Assembly (NCBI GenBank): GCA_030248065.1
Contig: JASAMV010006819.1
Coordinates: 1-64,000, forward strand
Reading direction: 5' to 3'
DNA length: 64,000 nt
From: Rhynchonema sp. JSB1_4
Lineage: Eukaryota > Nematoda > Chromadorea > Monhysterida > Xyalidae
This document shows, piece by piece, positions 46,068 to 58,400 of this stretch (its first letter is position 1; each line of letters starts with the position of its first letter). Position numbers and translations under genes: made by a program. The notes under the pieces were generated by a model, which did no database searches, was not told the origin of the DNA, and saw only the letters and a program-made list of their open reading frames with translations.

Positions 46068-46296
46068 GGTGATATTTTCGAAACGGTGTAAAGGTCAGTT
46101 GGGTGTAAAGGTCGGTGGAAAGCTCGGTCGACAGCTCAGTGTGTGTGATGGACCTCGGTGTAAACTTGAAATATTCCACGTTAATAACAGGCAATGTTTC
46201 ACGTTTACACCGAGCTACGCCGACCGAGCTTTCGACCGAACTTTACACCGACCTTTACGCCCAACTGACCTTTACACCGCTTCGAAAATTCCACCC
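46068..46296. mobile_element. GGTGTAAA-type palindromic MITE, copy 1 (4-bp duplication)
   Basis: GGTGATATTTTCGAAACGGT mirrors CGCTTCGAAAATTCCACCC; arms repeat GGTGTAAAGGTC and ACCGACCTTTACACC. A 4-bp duplication GATG lies at 46064-46067 and 46297-46300. ATGTTTCA at 46194-46201 lies in the centre. A second copy is at 53810-54034. Confidence 0.88.
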
Positions 46297-46674
46297 GATG
46301 TTTTATGCAACAACGATTCACTAATTGATTAAATTTTTGTGTTCATTGGAGACCGAAAATTTTTTTCCCAGTACATAAATCCCCAGGGTATTTATACCGA
46401 AACTTGCGAATAACTTCCCTAGTGGAGAATTATTTGGTGCCGAATTTACTTGGCATTCTCCGGTAAAAATTTTAATAAGATCAAACCATTCACCGAACGC
46501 AGAGAACGAACACTTCAAGAGTATTGCTTTATCAAATTGGCCACCGCTGCTGGGTGTATAAAAGCAGGGAATGGTGATCTCGCATTCTTATAACATTATT
46601 ACATTGTTGACCTGCATATTCCATATAATTGTCATAAACCAATTTTCAGGGGCATTGGGTTCCCCCATTGCCAT

Positions 46675-46788
46675 AAAGGCCACTTTATACTTTGTCTCGT
46701 TGCGATACACGCAAGATTTTGGCGGTTATTGGCTCATGCACGCGAGAACATGTTTTCATGTAGCGCTGCGAGACATAAAGTGGCCGTA
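46675..46788. mobile_element. Short palindromic MITE
   Basis: GGCCACTTTATACTTTGTCT mirrors CGAGACATAAAGTGGCC with an inner GCG/CGC continuation. The surrounding 46385-46470 segment holds the GGCATTCTCCGGT repeat. ATGTTTCA lies just outside, at 46790-46797. Confidence 0.7.
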
Positions 46789-47187
46789 GATGTTTCAAAA
46801 GACATGTGCTTCAACTACAGTTCACTTAGACTTTACATTATTATGCCTTTGCATAGTCGTATGTAGTTTGCCCAGTTTTGTGTCTGTTCTATGTTGTCTG
46901 ACCCAGCGCCAGCGCACAAGAATAGTATGACATCCCCAAAATATTTCTGTGCTGAACACGGGTGGACGAATTACTAAAAAAACGCCGAGTCAAAGTTTTT
47001 GCCAAGCACAAGCCCCACAGCACAAAAAAGCACCATCAATCAGAAACACAGCGAATGTTTGCTGCCTGCACACAACCAATGACTGCTGCCTGCACCATCA
47101 CGAAATATGGGTTCACGGAAATATGAATTATGCCGTATTTAAACAACTTAGGAGGGTCGATGATATCTCATAGACTCTATGTGACAT

Positions 47188-47737
47188 AGTTCAAGTTCAA
47201 GTTCAAGTTTTTTATTGCATCAGAAGCAACATGGTAACGTCAACAACACGCATAAGCTGGACAGTAACGACGAAACCATAAACAATTACAAGTGTTTAGT
47301 GGGCCAGTGGATAGTTACGGATCGAGAGATGTAGATGATGATAAGGAGCAAAAAAAACACAGAAAACACAGAAACACAGCATGATCGGTCAATTACATTT
47401 CACACACGGACGGAATAAATTTCACTGGCAGCAATCGCAATTTGTACAACAATTCAACAATCAAGCTTTGCGAACGAATGACTCCTTTGAATGTGCACAT
47501 TCGCAGGAAAACAGCAAAATCAGGTAAAGCATTGTAAAGATGGGACATGATAACAATAGCACTGGTAGCGAGAATATGAGTTTTAGCACGTGGGATACAA
47601 ATGGCACGAGAATGATTAAGACGAGAACTGGAGCGAGAATTGGAATCAGAAATGAACGAAATAGAGTCAACAGGAGCAGCACGAATACCAAGAACATAAG
47701 AATGCATCAATCTCAGACGACGTTTCATGACAGTCAT
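47188..47737 (-). mobile_element. 5'-truncated LINE: RT C-terminal tail and microsatellite 3' end
   Basis: The minus-strand frame 47737-47393 reads RRLRLMHSYVLGIR, NSRSSSRLNHSRAICIPRAK, THILATSAIVIMSHLYNALP and FKGVIRSQ. This matches the conserved tail of non-LTR reverse transcriptases (R-x-x-x-N-H, P-x-x-x-T, S-x-x-x-x-x-x-L-W-N-x-L-P, FK). The 3' end runs into repeats of CTTGAA near 47188-47207, the short tandem tail typical of several LINE clades. Confidence 0.72.
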
Positions 47738-47774
47738 GACATAAACATTATGTCACTGAATTTTCAATACTTAA

Positions 47775-49428
47775 AGGGCTCGGGACATAACCGAAGGAAG
47801 GGTAGCAGGGCATGATCTTGCACACTGTTGGAAAGCACTCTGACAGCACATGTCATGTACAAATTTTGATCTCCTTGGCCGCTCGCTATCTCTTGGTAAA
47901 GGGACTTTTCGTTCCGAAAAAAAAGGGAATTTTTTCAAAATTTGAACCGATCTCTGCAGGAACTAGAAACGGGCTAAAGGTCAAGTATAAGATGCATCGG
48001 GACACAGCAGCCATTGGCTAACATATAATCATGACTTTAACAGCTGACATCATTTCTGCGTTCGGAGAGGGTACGAAACGTTCCAAAAATCGGCCTTATT
48101 TTTCGATTGCAAAAGTTTGTCCCTAAATTTTGAGGCCGTGTTTTCAGCTACTGAAATGAAAGTGTTGTAGAAAGATAGAGCGTGGCCGAAAGTTCTAGAA
48201 AATAGGGCCTTCAACTTTGAAACTCTCAGGTAGCTACGTCACAGGACGAAAAAGACTCAAAAATTGCTGCAAAACTCGATGGTTATATTCGGTGATCGAA
48301 ATGTAAGTGAAATAGGCTTTGTCTAACATCGCACTGAATATAAAAAAGTCAGACAAACGTGCAATTGAACCATCTACACAAGTTTGAAGACTCCAAGATC
48401 TTTTGATCTCCCGGCGCTGCCGCGCAAATCTGAATGAGATATTCGGCTATAAGTTGTTGCTGTTAATGGCTATTACCAATTTGATAGCACCAAACGATGT
48501 ATCTCAGAAAGATCTTTCGAACGGTATGCAACATGCTTATATAATACCTACTGTCGGAGAGAAACGGTTAAATTTTCGAAATCTCGCTCGGTGAGGTGAC
48601 GGTTCATTACGGATTCTTCAAAAAAGTAATATTTTCGCTTGTTCTCCCTGGGGTTAACATTTTTATGGGCTTGTCATACATCGTTCGAAAGCTACTCCAG
48701 AGATACGTTATTTGGTGACATCAAATTGGTAATAGTCGCTAACGGTAACAACTTATGGCCCAATATCATACTCAGGTTAGCACGGCTGCACCGAAAAATT
48801 AATTCACCGTGGGGTGTTGAAACTTGACTAGGGTGCTAAATTGAACATTTATCTGACTTTCTTGCATTGAGTGCGATGCAATACACAACCTATTTGCCAC
48901 CCATTTTAAGCAATGAATGGTTGGTGTCGAATTGAGCAACAATTTTGGACTTTTCCGGCCTGTCACGCAGCTACATGAGAGTTTCATAATTTAGAAACCC
49001 TATTTTCTAACACTTTCGGCTACGCTCTATCTTTCTACGGCACTTTCATTTCAGTAGCTAAAAACACCGCCTCAAAATTTAGGGACAAACTTTCGCATTC
49101 GAAAAATTAGGCCGCTTTTTGGAACGTTTCGTACCCTCTCCGAACACAGTAATGATGTCAGCTATTAAAATCATGATTTTAAGTTAGTCAATAGCTGCTG
49201 TGTTCCGATGCATTTTATACTTGACCTCTTGCTCGTTTCTAGTTCCTGCAGAGATCGTTTCAAGTTTTGGAAAACTTCCCTTTTTTCGGAACGAAAAGTC
49301 CCTCTACCAAGAGATAGCGAGTGTCCAAAGAGATCAAAATTTGTACATGACATGTGCTGTCAGAGTGCTTTCCAACAGTGCTCAAGATTATGCCCTGATA
49401 CCCTTCCTTCGGTTATGTCCCGAGCCCT
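47775..49428. mobile_element. 1.65-kb full-length palindromic element, TTAA-flanked (copy 1)
   Basis: AGGGCTCGGGACATAACCGA at the left and its complement at the right lie inside TTAA (47771-47774, 49429-49432). The two arms are complementary over essentially the whole length, for example ATTACCAATTTGATAGCACC against GGTGACATCAAATTGGTAAT around a centre near 48600. Each arm holds a frame ending LPSVMSRAL at the TAA of the flank. Confidence 0.88.
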
Positions 49429-50153
49429 TTAAGCCTCATAGACACAAAATAGACATGACCTTTATCTCATCCTTAACTACTGAGTGACCGTATACACATG
49501 TAGACGTCATTTCATGTCTTCGAGTATTTGGGAACATTTTGGCGGGCGCTAAGTGTGACACGAAAACATCAAAAATATACACGCTGTTTACACCAAATCG
49601 AGTATGTTTACTGTATACGTGTGATCTGAAATGTTTTGCAGGAAACAAAAATTATTGAATGTTTTATGACTTGTTTTGCTTGTTTGTTTTGTTTTATTCA
49701 GTGAAAATATAACCCATTACTTCAGAATCGGTGCATTTTTATGCTGATTGACAGAAAAGCTAAATTCGGAACCTTCAAAACGGCTGTTTAAGTGCGGCAC
49801 AAAGGTCAAATGTGGGTACCACAAGGAACATGAATCAGAGCAAGAACTTGTGGCAAACACTTACTTTTGTTCAAACAAAGCGCAAAACATTCTGAATGTA
49901 TTATCGCAACAAGGCAAGACTAAGGGTTTGGTTCACATGACACGTGTGAAAACAACACTGCGCACATGTCATAGCATAGTAATGAATCACTTGATCAACT
50001 GTGTGAGATGACTTCTCCACGAAATATCAGCGAACGTCTGCTGTGAGCGAATTGACACTGCACAATGCATGCATGTACAGCACATGCACGCAACAGAGAA
50101 GTCACGGCAGCAGTCTAGCGAGCAAAAGTGGTCGACATGACTGCAATGCTGTA

Positions 50154-50432
50154 TTGATCGCACAATGACTTTATAAGAATTGGTCAAATTTTTTTCCTGA
50201 ATCGCAAAGCAGGCTAGTGACGGGGCCAATGACGTTGCGTTGCGCGATCACACACAAAACACGTAGTAAAGAGAATGTTTCAGGCCTGCGGCAACGTGGT
50301 TGATCTGCTAGATTATTTTCAGCTGAAAATGTTTTGTGAGAATCACAAATAGCACAGTAGTTAAGAGTGACTGAACGTGAAAATCATGATTGATTTTGAT
50401 GAATTCTTATAATATGGTCATTGTGCGATCAA
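50154..50432. mobile_element. TA-flanked palindromic MITE, copy 4
   Basis: TTGATCGCACAATGAC and GTCATTGTGCGATCAA ends with TA at 50152-50153 and 50433-50434. ATGTTTCA lies at 50275-50282. It abuts a Tc1-type transposase fragment. Confidence 0.88.
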
Positions 50433-50440
50433 TACATAAT

Positions 50441-50660
50441 TTAGTTCTTGGTAGGTCCTCCACCAGCTTCAATGACGTCTGGCAACAATTAGCGCTGGAT
50501 TCTGCGAATGTACCGGCGGCACATGGCCACATCAACCCGTGACAAGTATGATTGTATTGCTTCTGTGAGTTCTTGAGTATTGGTCGGTTTCGCAAACCGC
50601 TTGATGAAACACTTCGCGTCGGCCCAAATAGATTCGGGTGGCATCGGTCCGGCGATTGGT
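50441..50660 (-). pseudogene. Tc1/mariner-type transposase C-terminal fragment
   Basis: The minus-strand frame reads PPESIWADAKCFIKRF, TQELTEAIQSYLSRVDV, CRRYIRRIQR, a TAA stop, then LLPDVIEAGGGPTKN and stop. This follows the Tc1-family ending (NPIE-x-LWA, then EA-x-GGPT-x-Y). The in-frame stop and missing DDE upstream make it a dead fragment. Its end lies 8 bases from the MITE at 50154-50432. Confidence 0.72.
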
Positions 50661-50985
50661 GCTTATAATTATGTAGACCGACGATGGTATCAAAGTGAGA
50701 ATGAGATTATTATCAGCTTCACACTTTTTATGACAAAGATGCATTTGGGAAAGAATAATGTACATGTACCCTGTGCGGTCCTGTGAAGAGTAACAATTGG
50801 GATGATTCATCGGTGCTTGCAATCACAGATCATACCGTCGCTATGGCTGCCGTTTCAGTGGCGGGGCGAGGGTGCCATATCGGTTGTGGATGATGGGGCA
50901 GGTGCATTTGTTCGATCTCGTCTTTCCCTCGGAAACAACCCGTTGCCCTGGGCATTCATTGCACCAGCCATTGTACATGTGCAAT

Positions 50986-51232
50986 AAAGCTGGAGTTATA
51001 CTTGTTCATTTTGGGCTTGTAGACAATGAGGACAAATTTTTGTTTGAATGATATTTTGTGGTAGAGTTGAGGCACTAATTTCGACCAGCGTAAAAGTTGT
51101 TCCCCTGCACCAAATGAACAACTTTTACGCTGGTCAAATTTAGTGCTCCAACTCTATCACAAAGTATGATCCAAACAAAATTTTGTCCTCATTGTCTACA
51201 AGCCCAAAATGGACAAGTATAACTCCACCTTA
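50986..51232. mobile_element. Palindromic MITE abutting the second 1.66-kb element
   Basis: GCTGGAGTTATACTTGTTCA mirrors GGACAAGTATAACTCCACC; inner arms pair CGACCAGCGTAAAAGTTGTT with AACAACTTTTACGCTGGTC around a CCCTGCACC loop. A half copy lies at 41050-41160. Confidence 0.82.
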
Positions 51233-51233
51233 A

Positions 51234-52896
51234 AGGGCTCGGGACACAACCGAAGGAAGGGCAGCAGAGCGCAGTGTTATACATCGTTGGAAAGCACTGT
51301 GACAGCATGTATCACGCACAAACGTTAAGCTCCTTAGGGATTCGCTATCTCTTGGTAGAGCGACTTTTCGTTCCAGAAAAAAGTGAATTTTTTCACAACT
51401 TGAAACGATCGGTGCAGAAACCCCAAATGAGTTGAAAGTCAAGTAACACGTGGATAGGATTACAACAGCTTCTGGATAACTTATCATGAAAACTTCAGTC
51501 GCTCAAAGCATTGCTTCACTCGGTGAGGGTGCGAAATGTTCCAAAAATCGGCCACATTTTTCGAAAACACAAGTTTGTCTCTAAATTTTGAGGCCGCTCT
51601 TTGCGTTGCAGAAATGAAAATGCAATAGAAAAATAGAGCATTTTCGAAAGTACCAGAAAATAAGGTTTTTAAATTTGGAAACACTTAGATAGCGGTGTGA
51701 CAGGCCGAAAAAGACCTAAAAATTGCCCCTAAACTGCATAGTTGTATTCATTGACGGAAATGTGATGTAAATAAGCCACGTATTGCATTGCATTGGAAAC
51801 GAGAAAGTCAGATAAACGCACAGTCCAACAATCTAGACGAGTTTCAAGACTTCAAACCCCATGGTCCGGCTGCTGCAGCCATGCCAGCCTGAATAAGATG
51901 TTTGGCTACAAGTCGTTACTGTTTTTAAGATTATTGCACATTTGATAGCATCAAACGATGTAGCTTCAACGTAGCTATCGAACGATATATAACATGCCCA
52001 TATTATCTCTTACAATGGACAAGAAACGGTCAAAATTCCGAAATCGCACACGGTGACGTGACGGTTCATTCCAGAATCGTCAAAAAAGCAATTTTTAACC
52101 TCTGCCCTTAAGCGTAAGAGTTTGTTGGGGCTTGTTATACTTGTATATCGTTCGAAAGCTACTCCTGAGATACATAGTTTGGGGCTATCACATTTACAAT
52201 AGCTGTTAACAATAAGCATTTATAGCTGAATATCATATTCAGGTTTGTATGGCTGCCCCGAGAGATCTGTGGACCTTGGGGTCTTCGGACCTTGATAGGT
52301 TGTTAAACCAGACGTTTCTCTCATTTTTTTTGCTTCGAATCCGATACAATCTGTGGCCTTTATGTGTCACAATTCTGGCGATGAATGTAACCACCTAATT
52401 TAGCGGCAATTTAATGGATTTTAGGGCTGTCACGGAGCCAGCCATGAGTTAAAAAATTTAAAAACCTTATTTTCTGGTACTTTCGACGATGCTCTATTTC
52501 CCCATTGTATTCTTATTTCCGCAACGCTAAGCATGGCCTCAAAATTTAGGGACGAACTTATGTTCTCGAAAAATAAGGCCGATTTTTGGAACGTTTCGCA
52601 CCCTCACCGTGTGAAGCAATGCGTTGAGCGACTGAAGTTGTGATGGTAAGCTATTCAGAGGCTGTTGTAATCCTATCCACGTGTTAGTTGACCTTCAACT
52701 CATTTGGGGTTTCTGCACCGGTCGTTCCAATTTGTACAAAAATTCACTTTTTTCTGGAACGAAAAGTCGACCTACCAAGAGATAGCGAATCTCCAAGGAG
52801 CTTAAAATTTGTGCGTGACATAGGCTGTCGGAATGCTTTCCAACGGTATGTAACAATATGTCCTGCTACCCTTCCTTCGGTTATGTCCCGAGCCCT
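51234..52896. mobile_element. 1.66-kb full-length palindromic element, TTAA-flanked (copy 2)
   Basis: It has the same ends as the 47775-49428 element, with TTAA at 51230-51233 and 52897-52900. The arms are complementary to a centre near 52065. Both arms keep the open frame that ends in SRAL at the flanking TAA. Confidence 0.88.
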
Positions 52897-53002
52897 TTAA
52901 TGAATATGAATCTTTGCATCAATCGAGCCATTTGCGTTTTTGTTTTGTGTCGTTGCGAGCGACTTCGATTGTAGTCCTGTTTGTTCACTTTTGTTCGCAG
53001 CG

Positions 53003-53180
53003 CGTGGTGTTACCAATCGCAAGGCATGCAGGGGCCGGCCGAGGGTGTTCACAAATGAAAAAAAGCGTATTTTGCACGTTGCACAAAAGGTGCAAGCACT
53101 TAAGTGGGCAGGTCCACGAACGGTGAAAGTGCAAAAATTCCTCAAGTCCATGTTGATAAAGGTGACGTTAGACAAGCCGG
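53003..53180 (+). pseudogene. Possible Tc1-type transposase N-terminal (HTH) fragment
   Basis: A frame reads RKACRGRPRVFTNEKKRILH, then KVQALKWAGPRTVKVQKFL. GRPR-x-F-T followed by a basic helix resembles the linker between the two helix-turn-helix domains of Tc1 transposases. No catalytic part follows. This is a weak match made by eye. Confidence 0.4.
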
Positions 53181-53703
53181 TTCACAGTTTTTTGCCTATT
53201 TTTCTGCCCCTAAAGCTGTTTTCCCAAAACATCACATTTTCTCATCCCTGCATATTTTTCAAAAATCAGTCAGGAAATTAAGGGCACTTCATAAACAGAA
53301 TAGGTACTAAAAATCTCACCTCAAATCTTTCACGCTTCACAAAGAAAAATCTGCCCAAAATTCTGGTTTTAGGCACATAAAATTAGTTAGGCACATATCT
53401 ACATATCGCTCACAGTTAATTTCAAACAAAAACACTTGTCGGTGAGCATTCTCAAATTACATATGCAGCGGAGTTGATGTACCAAGAAGAAATCGACATA
53501 AAAACTTCGGTTTTGTGAACCCCAGCATTTGGTAACACCCACGCTTTAGTCAGTTCTGCCGTTCAGTTTTTTTTGGATAATGATCACCACAGCCTCGCAC
53601 ATCGTGCATTGCGGGTCGTGCACAATCTCTAAGACTTATTTTCAAAGCTTTGTGTTGCCAAGTTTGAGGAATGAAGTGAAGCAAACGATTTCCACAAATA
53701 TGT

Positions 53704-54130
53704 CTAGGCAAACTGCAGTACACCAACACGAGCCCGATTTCGAAGGTTGTGTGTATTCAAAAGGAATAGAAAGAGAAAATCATCATGCTGCGTTTTGTAT
53801 TCTTCAACGGGTGATATTTTCGAAACGGTGCAAAGGTCATTTGGGTGTAAAGGTCGGTAAAAAGCTCGGTCGACAGCTCAGTGTGATAGACCTCGGTGTA
53901 AACTTGAAACATTCCACGTTAATAACAGGCAATGTTTCACGTTTACACCGGGCTACGCCGACCGAGCTTTCGACCGAACTTTACACCGACCTTTACGCCC
54001 AACTGATCTTTGCACCGTTTCGAAAATTCCACCCAACGTGTGACATTTCCCAACTCAGCAGCTACGTCAGAATGTTTCACCATTCTGCCAGCTGCGAAAT
54101 CGAGCTCATGTTGGCGTACTTTGCCTACTG
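53704..54130. mobile_element. Palindromic MITE (second copy of the 4651-4857 family), split by a nested MITE
   Basis: TAGGCAAACTGCAGTACACC mirrors GGCGTACTTTGCCTA. Without the 53810-54034 insert it aligns with 4661-4857. ATGTTTCA is at 54072-54079, matching 4797-4804. Confidence 0.8.
53810..54034. mobile_element. GGTGTAAA-type palindromic MITE, copy 2, nested
   Basis: The ends are as in copy 1 (46068-46296). A 4-bp duplication AACG lies at 53806-53809 and 54035-54038, and the related MITE in the reductase gene has a single CTACAACGTGTAAC at this point. ATGTTTCA lies at 53932-53939. Confidence 0.9.
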
Positions 54131-54493
54131 TACTGTATATATGAAGATTATCACAAATTGCTTGCAGTTGAATAGTTAATTTTCTCTGACAGGTTCACAA
54201 TACGTTGTTGCGCAACGTATCACGTCAGTTAGTTTTTCGCATATGTTTTCTGCGTAGTTGCATCGGAGGCCCGACGGGCAGACTTACGGTAATTCGGAAC
54301 ACGGAAATGATTTGCGTGCAAAAGTATACAAAACAGTTTCGAACTACGCGAAAGTTTCCATGCAAGCATAATGCAGAATCCTTAATATCTCCGGATTCCG
54401 GATTTAATCTAAGCCCCACCCTGAGTACTGAAAATACTGAGCGACAAAAGTGACTGACACGCAAAATTCTGCCGGGTGCTGAAGTGTGTAAAA

Positions 54494-55145
54494 CAGGGTT
54501 GTTTCAAAAAAAGGTGGTTAATTAAAAAAAAATTTTTAAAAAAAAATTTCAGATTTTCAGAACTGAAACTCAGATTTTGCTTTTTTTTAATAAAAAAAGT
54601 TGCCCAAAATGGGCTTAAATGTCCAAAAAATGGCCTTTTTCGAGGCAAAAAATTGGCACTTTTTTTCTGTGGACGGGACAATTTTTCCAAAATCGCGCCT
54701 GCGGCGCCCTGTATTGTCCCCAAATCCGTACAGGGATGCGCCATATATGCAGGTATGGTGCAAAACCGGGCGCGCAAAGTCGATCTGACACGCAAGATTG
54801 CGGCTGTAATCGATATTTTGATGGTTGTATATCAGATATTCGGCATTAGATGCATTAAAATACGTTGTACAGCATGCTACAATATATTAGAGTAACATCG
54901 TTAGTGAACATCAACCCTCACACTGGTCGGAGACCATAGAATCTGCACAATACTACCGCACAGCACAAGTTGGGTCTCAGGCGAAAATTTTTCAATTTTT
55001 GAAAAATATGTTGTATCGATTTCATTTATCCTGAAACGTCGTTTGCAACACTTTTTCTAATAAAAAAATTTTCGTCAAAAAAGAATCAAAAAAAAATTTT
55101 TTTAAAAAAAAGCTCGTTAATAAAAAAATGTTTTTTTCAACCCTG
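54494..55145 (+). mobile_element. hAT-type non-autonomous element, intact copy (652 bp)
   Basis: The CAGGGTTG and CAACCCTG ends sit inside a perfect 8-bp duplication GTGTAAAA (54486-54493, 55146-55153). This is the reference copy for the elements at 14918-15512 and 32820-34834. No transposase frame is present. Confidence 0.92.
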
Positions 55146-55413
55146 GTGTAAAATGCTCCAAAACTGCGAAATATTTTTTATATGTACGAATAATAGCTGC
55201 AGGCACAAAAAATCTGGCTCATACTAATAATGTTGCGTAGCAGTCCTGTTCCAAAGCTAAGCTACGAACAAACCCTGACCGTCACGCAGCCATCACAAAG
55301 ATCCAGCACGCAAGCGTGATGCATTTGGCAGACACCCAGCACGAATCACAGGCTGTTGCGTTGACAACATTAGCATTAGCCGTTTATGGATCTGACACGC
55401 AGGAATATGATAA

Positions 55414-58400
55414 ATGGCCTACGGCGACGTTTGGGTCCGTTTCGTGATCTACATCGTTCAAGGCAGCGTCATTCTAGCGTTGAACCTGTGCGTTGTGTTG
55501 GCCATTGGCGGATCGAGGAAATTGCGACAGCGAAAGGAGTATATTTTGGTGTTGGGCTTGGCCGTCGTTGATGGAATCACTGGATGCGCTAAACTCACCG
55601 TTAGCAAAATTGCCTTTTTCTTCTGCCGGAGTTTTCCACTTAAAGCCCCCGGGGCTCTAGTTGAATTTTTCTTCTTGGTCGGAGGGTCCATTTTCCACCA
55701 ATTTCCACATAGAGCCCCGGGGCTTTAAGTGGAAAACTCCGATAGTCACCTGTGGCGTCTGATACGTGAGACGATTGTATGTCCCTGACTAACATTTCGA
55801 GAGCACGAAAAGGATTTGAATGTGTCTGATCCACCAATATGTGGCAAAGGCGTTCAAACACTCTTCAAATAACCCATTTTTTTAATCGTTTTTCTGAACA
55901 CCAGCGTTCAGTATAGTACATAATACACACGGCATTTATTCAAATTCAGGCGGGTGCACAACGCACCTACGTGATCTACACCGACCGTAACAACATCACC
56001 ACATCGCCGTGGCAATGCTACACGAGCTACAACTCGATGTTTTACTTCGCAGGCGGCACAAATGCAGCCATGCTTGTCGGAAAGGGCTGTGCGAGAGGGG
56101 GCACCATTTCCAGTAGGCACACACTTTTTGTGCCCAGCAACGGATTTGTAGTTTCGTTTCCCCATTTGTTCGGATCGGTTATAACGTTGATCTAATCTGC
56201 AATGATCAGCAGGCTCCATCTTCATCGAACTGTGCCTCAATTTTCCATGTACACCCCCCCCCCCCCCCCGAATAGAGCCCACCGAAGTCCGAAGGCTCTG
56301 TTTGGAAACCTTATCGTACAGATCTCCCGGGGCTCTAATCGGTGAAAAAAGTCCCATAAACACCGTGGCCTCAGCACGGGACCGTTTTCGAATAGAGCAC
56401 CGGGCCCCATTTAGCTAAAATGTTTGAAACATTAAGGTCGATTTTCCACCTATTTTCGAATGGAGTCCGGGGCTTTTTTTATGGAAAACTTAGGTAGTCT
56501 TATTCAATCTAAATTCTTACGAGGTCCAACCGTGCTCGATGAGTCAAAACTAAACGCAAGAAACCCGCACAATCCTGGGGACAGGAAAAAGCACCCCCCC
56601 CCCCAAGAAATGCACACCCCTTTTATGCCATAATCAGCGTGGATCGTCTAATTGCTGTATCGGCCCCAATTCGCTACTACCACTTCACATATCGATTCCC
56701 ATTGGTTGAATGCGCGATTGCTTACGGATACGGTAAATACACAACAGCCTACTTTCTTCTTTACTGACGAGCAACCTAATGTTACTTGTTTGAAAAAAAC
56801 TGCTTTCCAGGCCACTTTTTTCAAGCTCTGATTTTTCTTTTCTTTGAGGTTGTCCAAAACTGGGTGAAATGTCCAAAAAGGCGTTTTCGAGATGCACCAA
56901 TATTGTTACTTTTTTTCTGTGCGGACGGACCAATTCTTTCAAAATCGTTCCCGTTTCAAGATTACACTCATACCGGCCGGAGAGCGTTGAATCTTCACAA
57001 TAATGACCCGACCTGTGTAGATATCATTTCTCCTGAAACGTCCCAATTGAAATTTTTGTATCAAAGCAATCAAACATTTTTTGTTCTTGTTGCAAGCTCG
57101 TGCCTTAATTAAAAATAAAATTAAGATTTTTTTAATCAACCCTACCCATGTCATAACAAAGGCCGCATTAGCTGCTTGGTGCTGGTGCACGTGCCCCGGT
57201 GTAGTCCATGGTCACAAAGGTAGCATCTAGTTCTCCTTTTCTCGAACTTGTTCTCCATTTTTCCGGTCTGACCATGTGGTCGATCGCTCTGGTGATGGCC
57301 AACAGCCAACGCGCCGAGGTGGACGGCGTCGTGTTGCTCTGCGATTCGTCCTATATTTTGGTCGGATATCGATGGTTCATGGCGCTCTATTTTCTGAATA
57401 CCGGTGCGTGCGTGAGTCCTCTTCCCGCCGGTAATGTTGTACCCCCCTCACTCACAGCGATTTTTTTCGTGCTCTGAAACGGCCATCCATGTTGCACCTA
57501 AGTGCAACATTACAGAACCCACAGATGCGAATTTTGTTGGGGCTGAATTTTTAGATACGTAAGGTTTTCGCACTAATTTCGACGATCTCGCTGCAGCAGC
57601 AACGAGCCAACTTCATGCATACCTACCAGAGATTCAAACAGAAAGCCGCGGGGCTCTATTCCGAGAATAAACGGTGGAAAATCGGAATTTTTTTGTCGAA
57701 AACATTTTGCCCAATCAGGCAGGGCCCCGGGTGCTCTACTCGTAAACGTTTCCAAATATAGCCCTCCGAAGGCTCAGTGGTTGGGTTTTTGACGTTTGTC
57801 GAAATCATCGCTGTCGCTGTCGAATATTGTTGCAATCACTTTATGTGCATTTGAGAGAACGTGCAATTCAATTTTTAGACAGGATTCCTCTGAAATAAGT
57901 TAATAAATGACTTGCTTATAAGACCTTTGTGAATCAGGTCAATAGTTTTTGAACTTGCTTTTTGAAATACCCCAAATAGAACGGGCTCCATTATTCGGAA
58001 ACGCTTGCGAAAAGAGCCCTCGTAGCTCTCTTGGGGGGCAGGGTTGGATTAAAAAAATTTTTATTATCGAACTTTTTTTAACTTTTTTGAATTTAAAAAA
58101 AAATTTTAAGATTTACTTTTTTTTTATTCCGGACCACAAAAATTTCGGGTCTCAATGTGAAAAATTGTCGAAATTTTTGTAAGTATATTTGATTGTACTG
58201 GAGAATATAGGAATAGTTGACACCGACCAGTTGTGTTCGAAAACGGGCAGTAGCGAGGTGATATTTTCTACGATGAGCCAGATAACGTAACAATTTGCGT
58301 TGGGGATAGTCTGTCCACCATACGTATGTACCTACATAATATGGATTATAGTAAGAAAAGAGAAGGCGTGTCACGAGAAAGCTAAATAATTGGCGGATTA

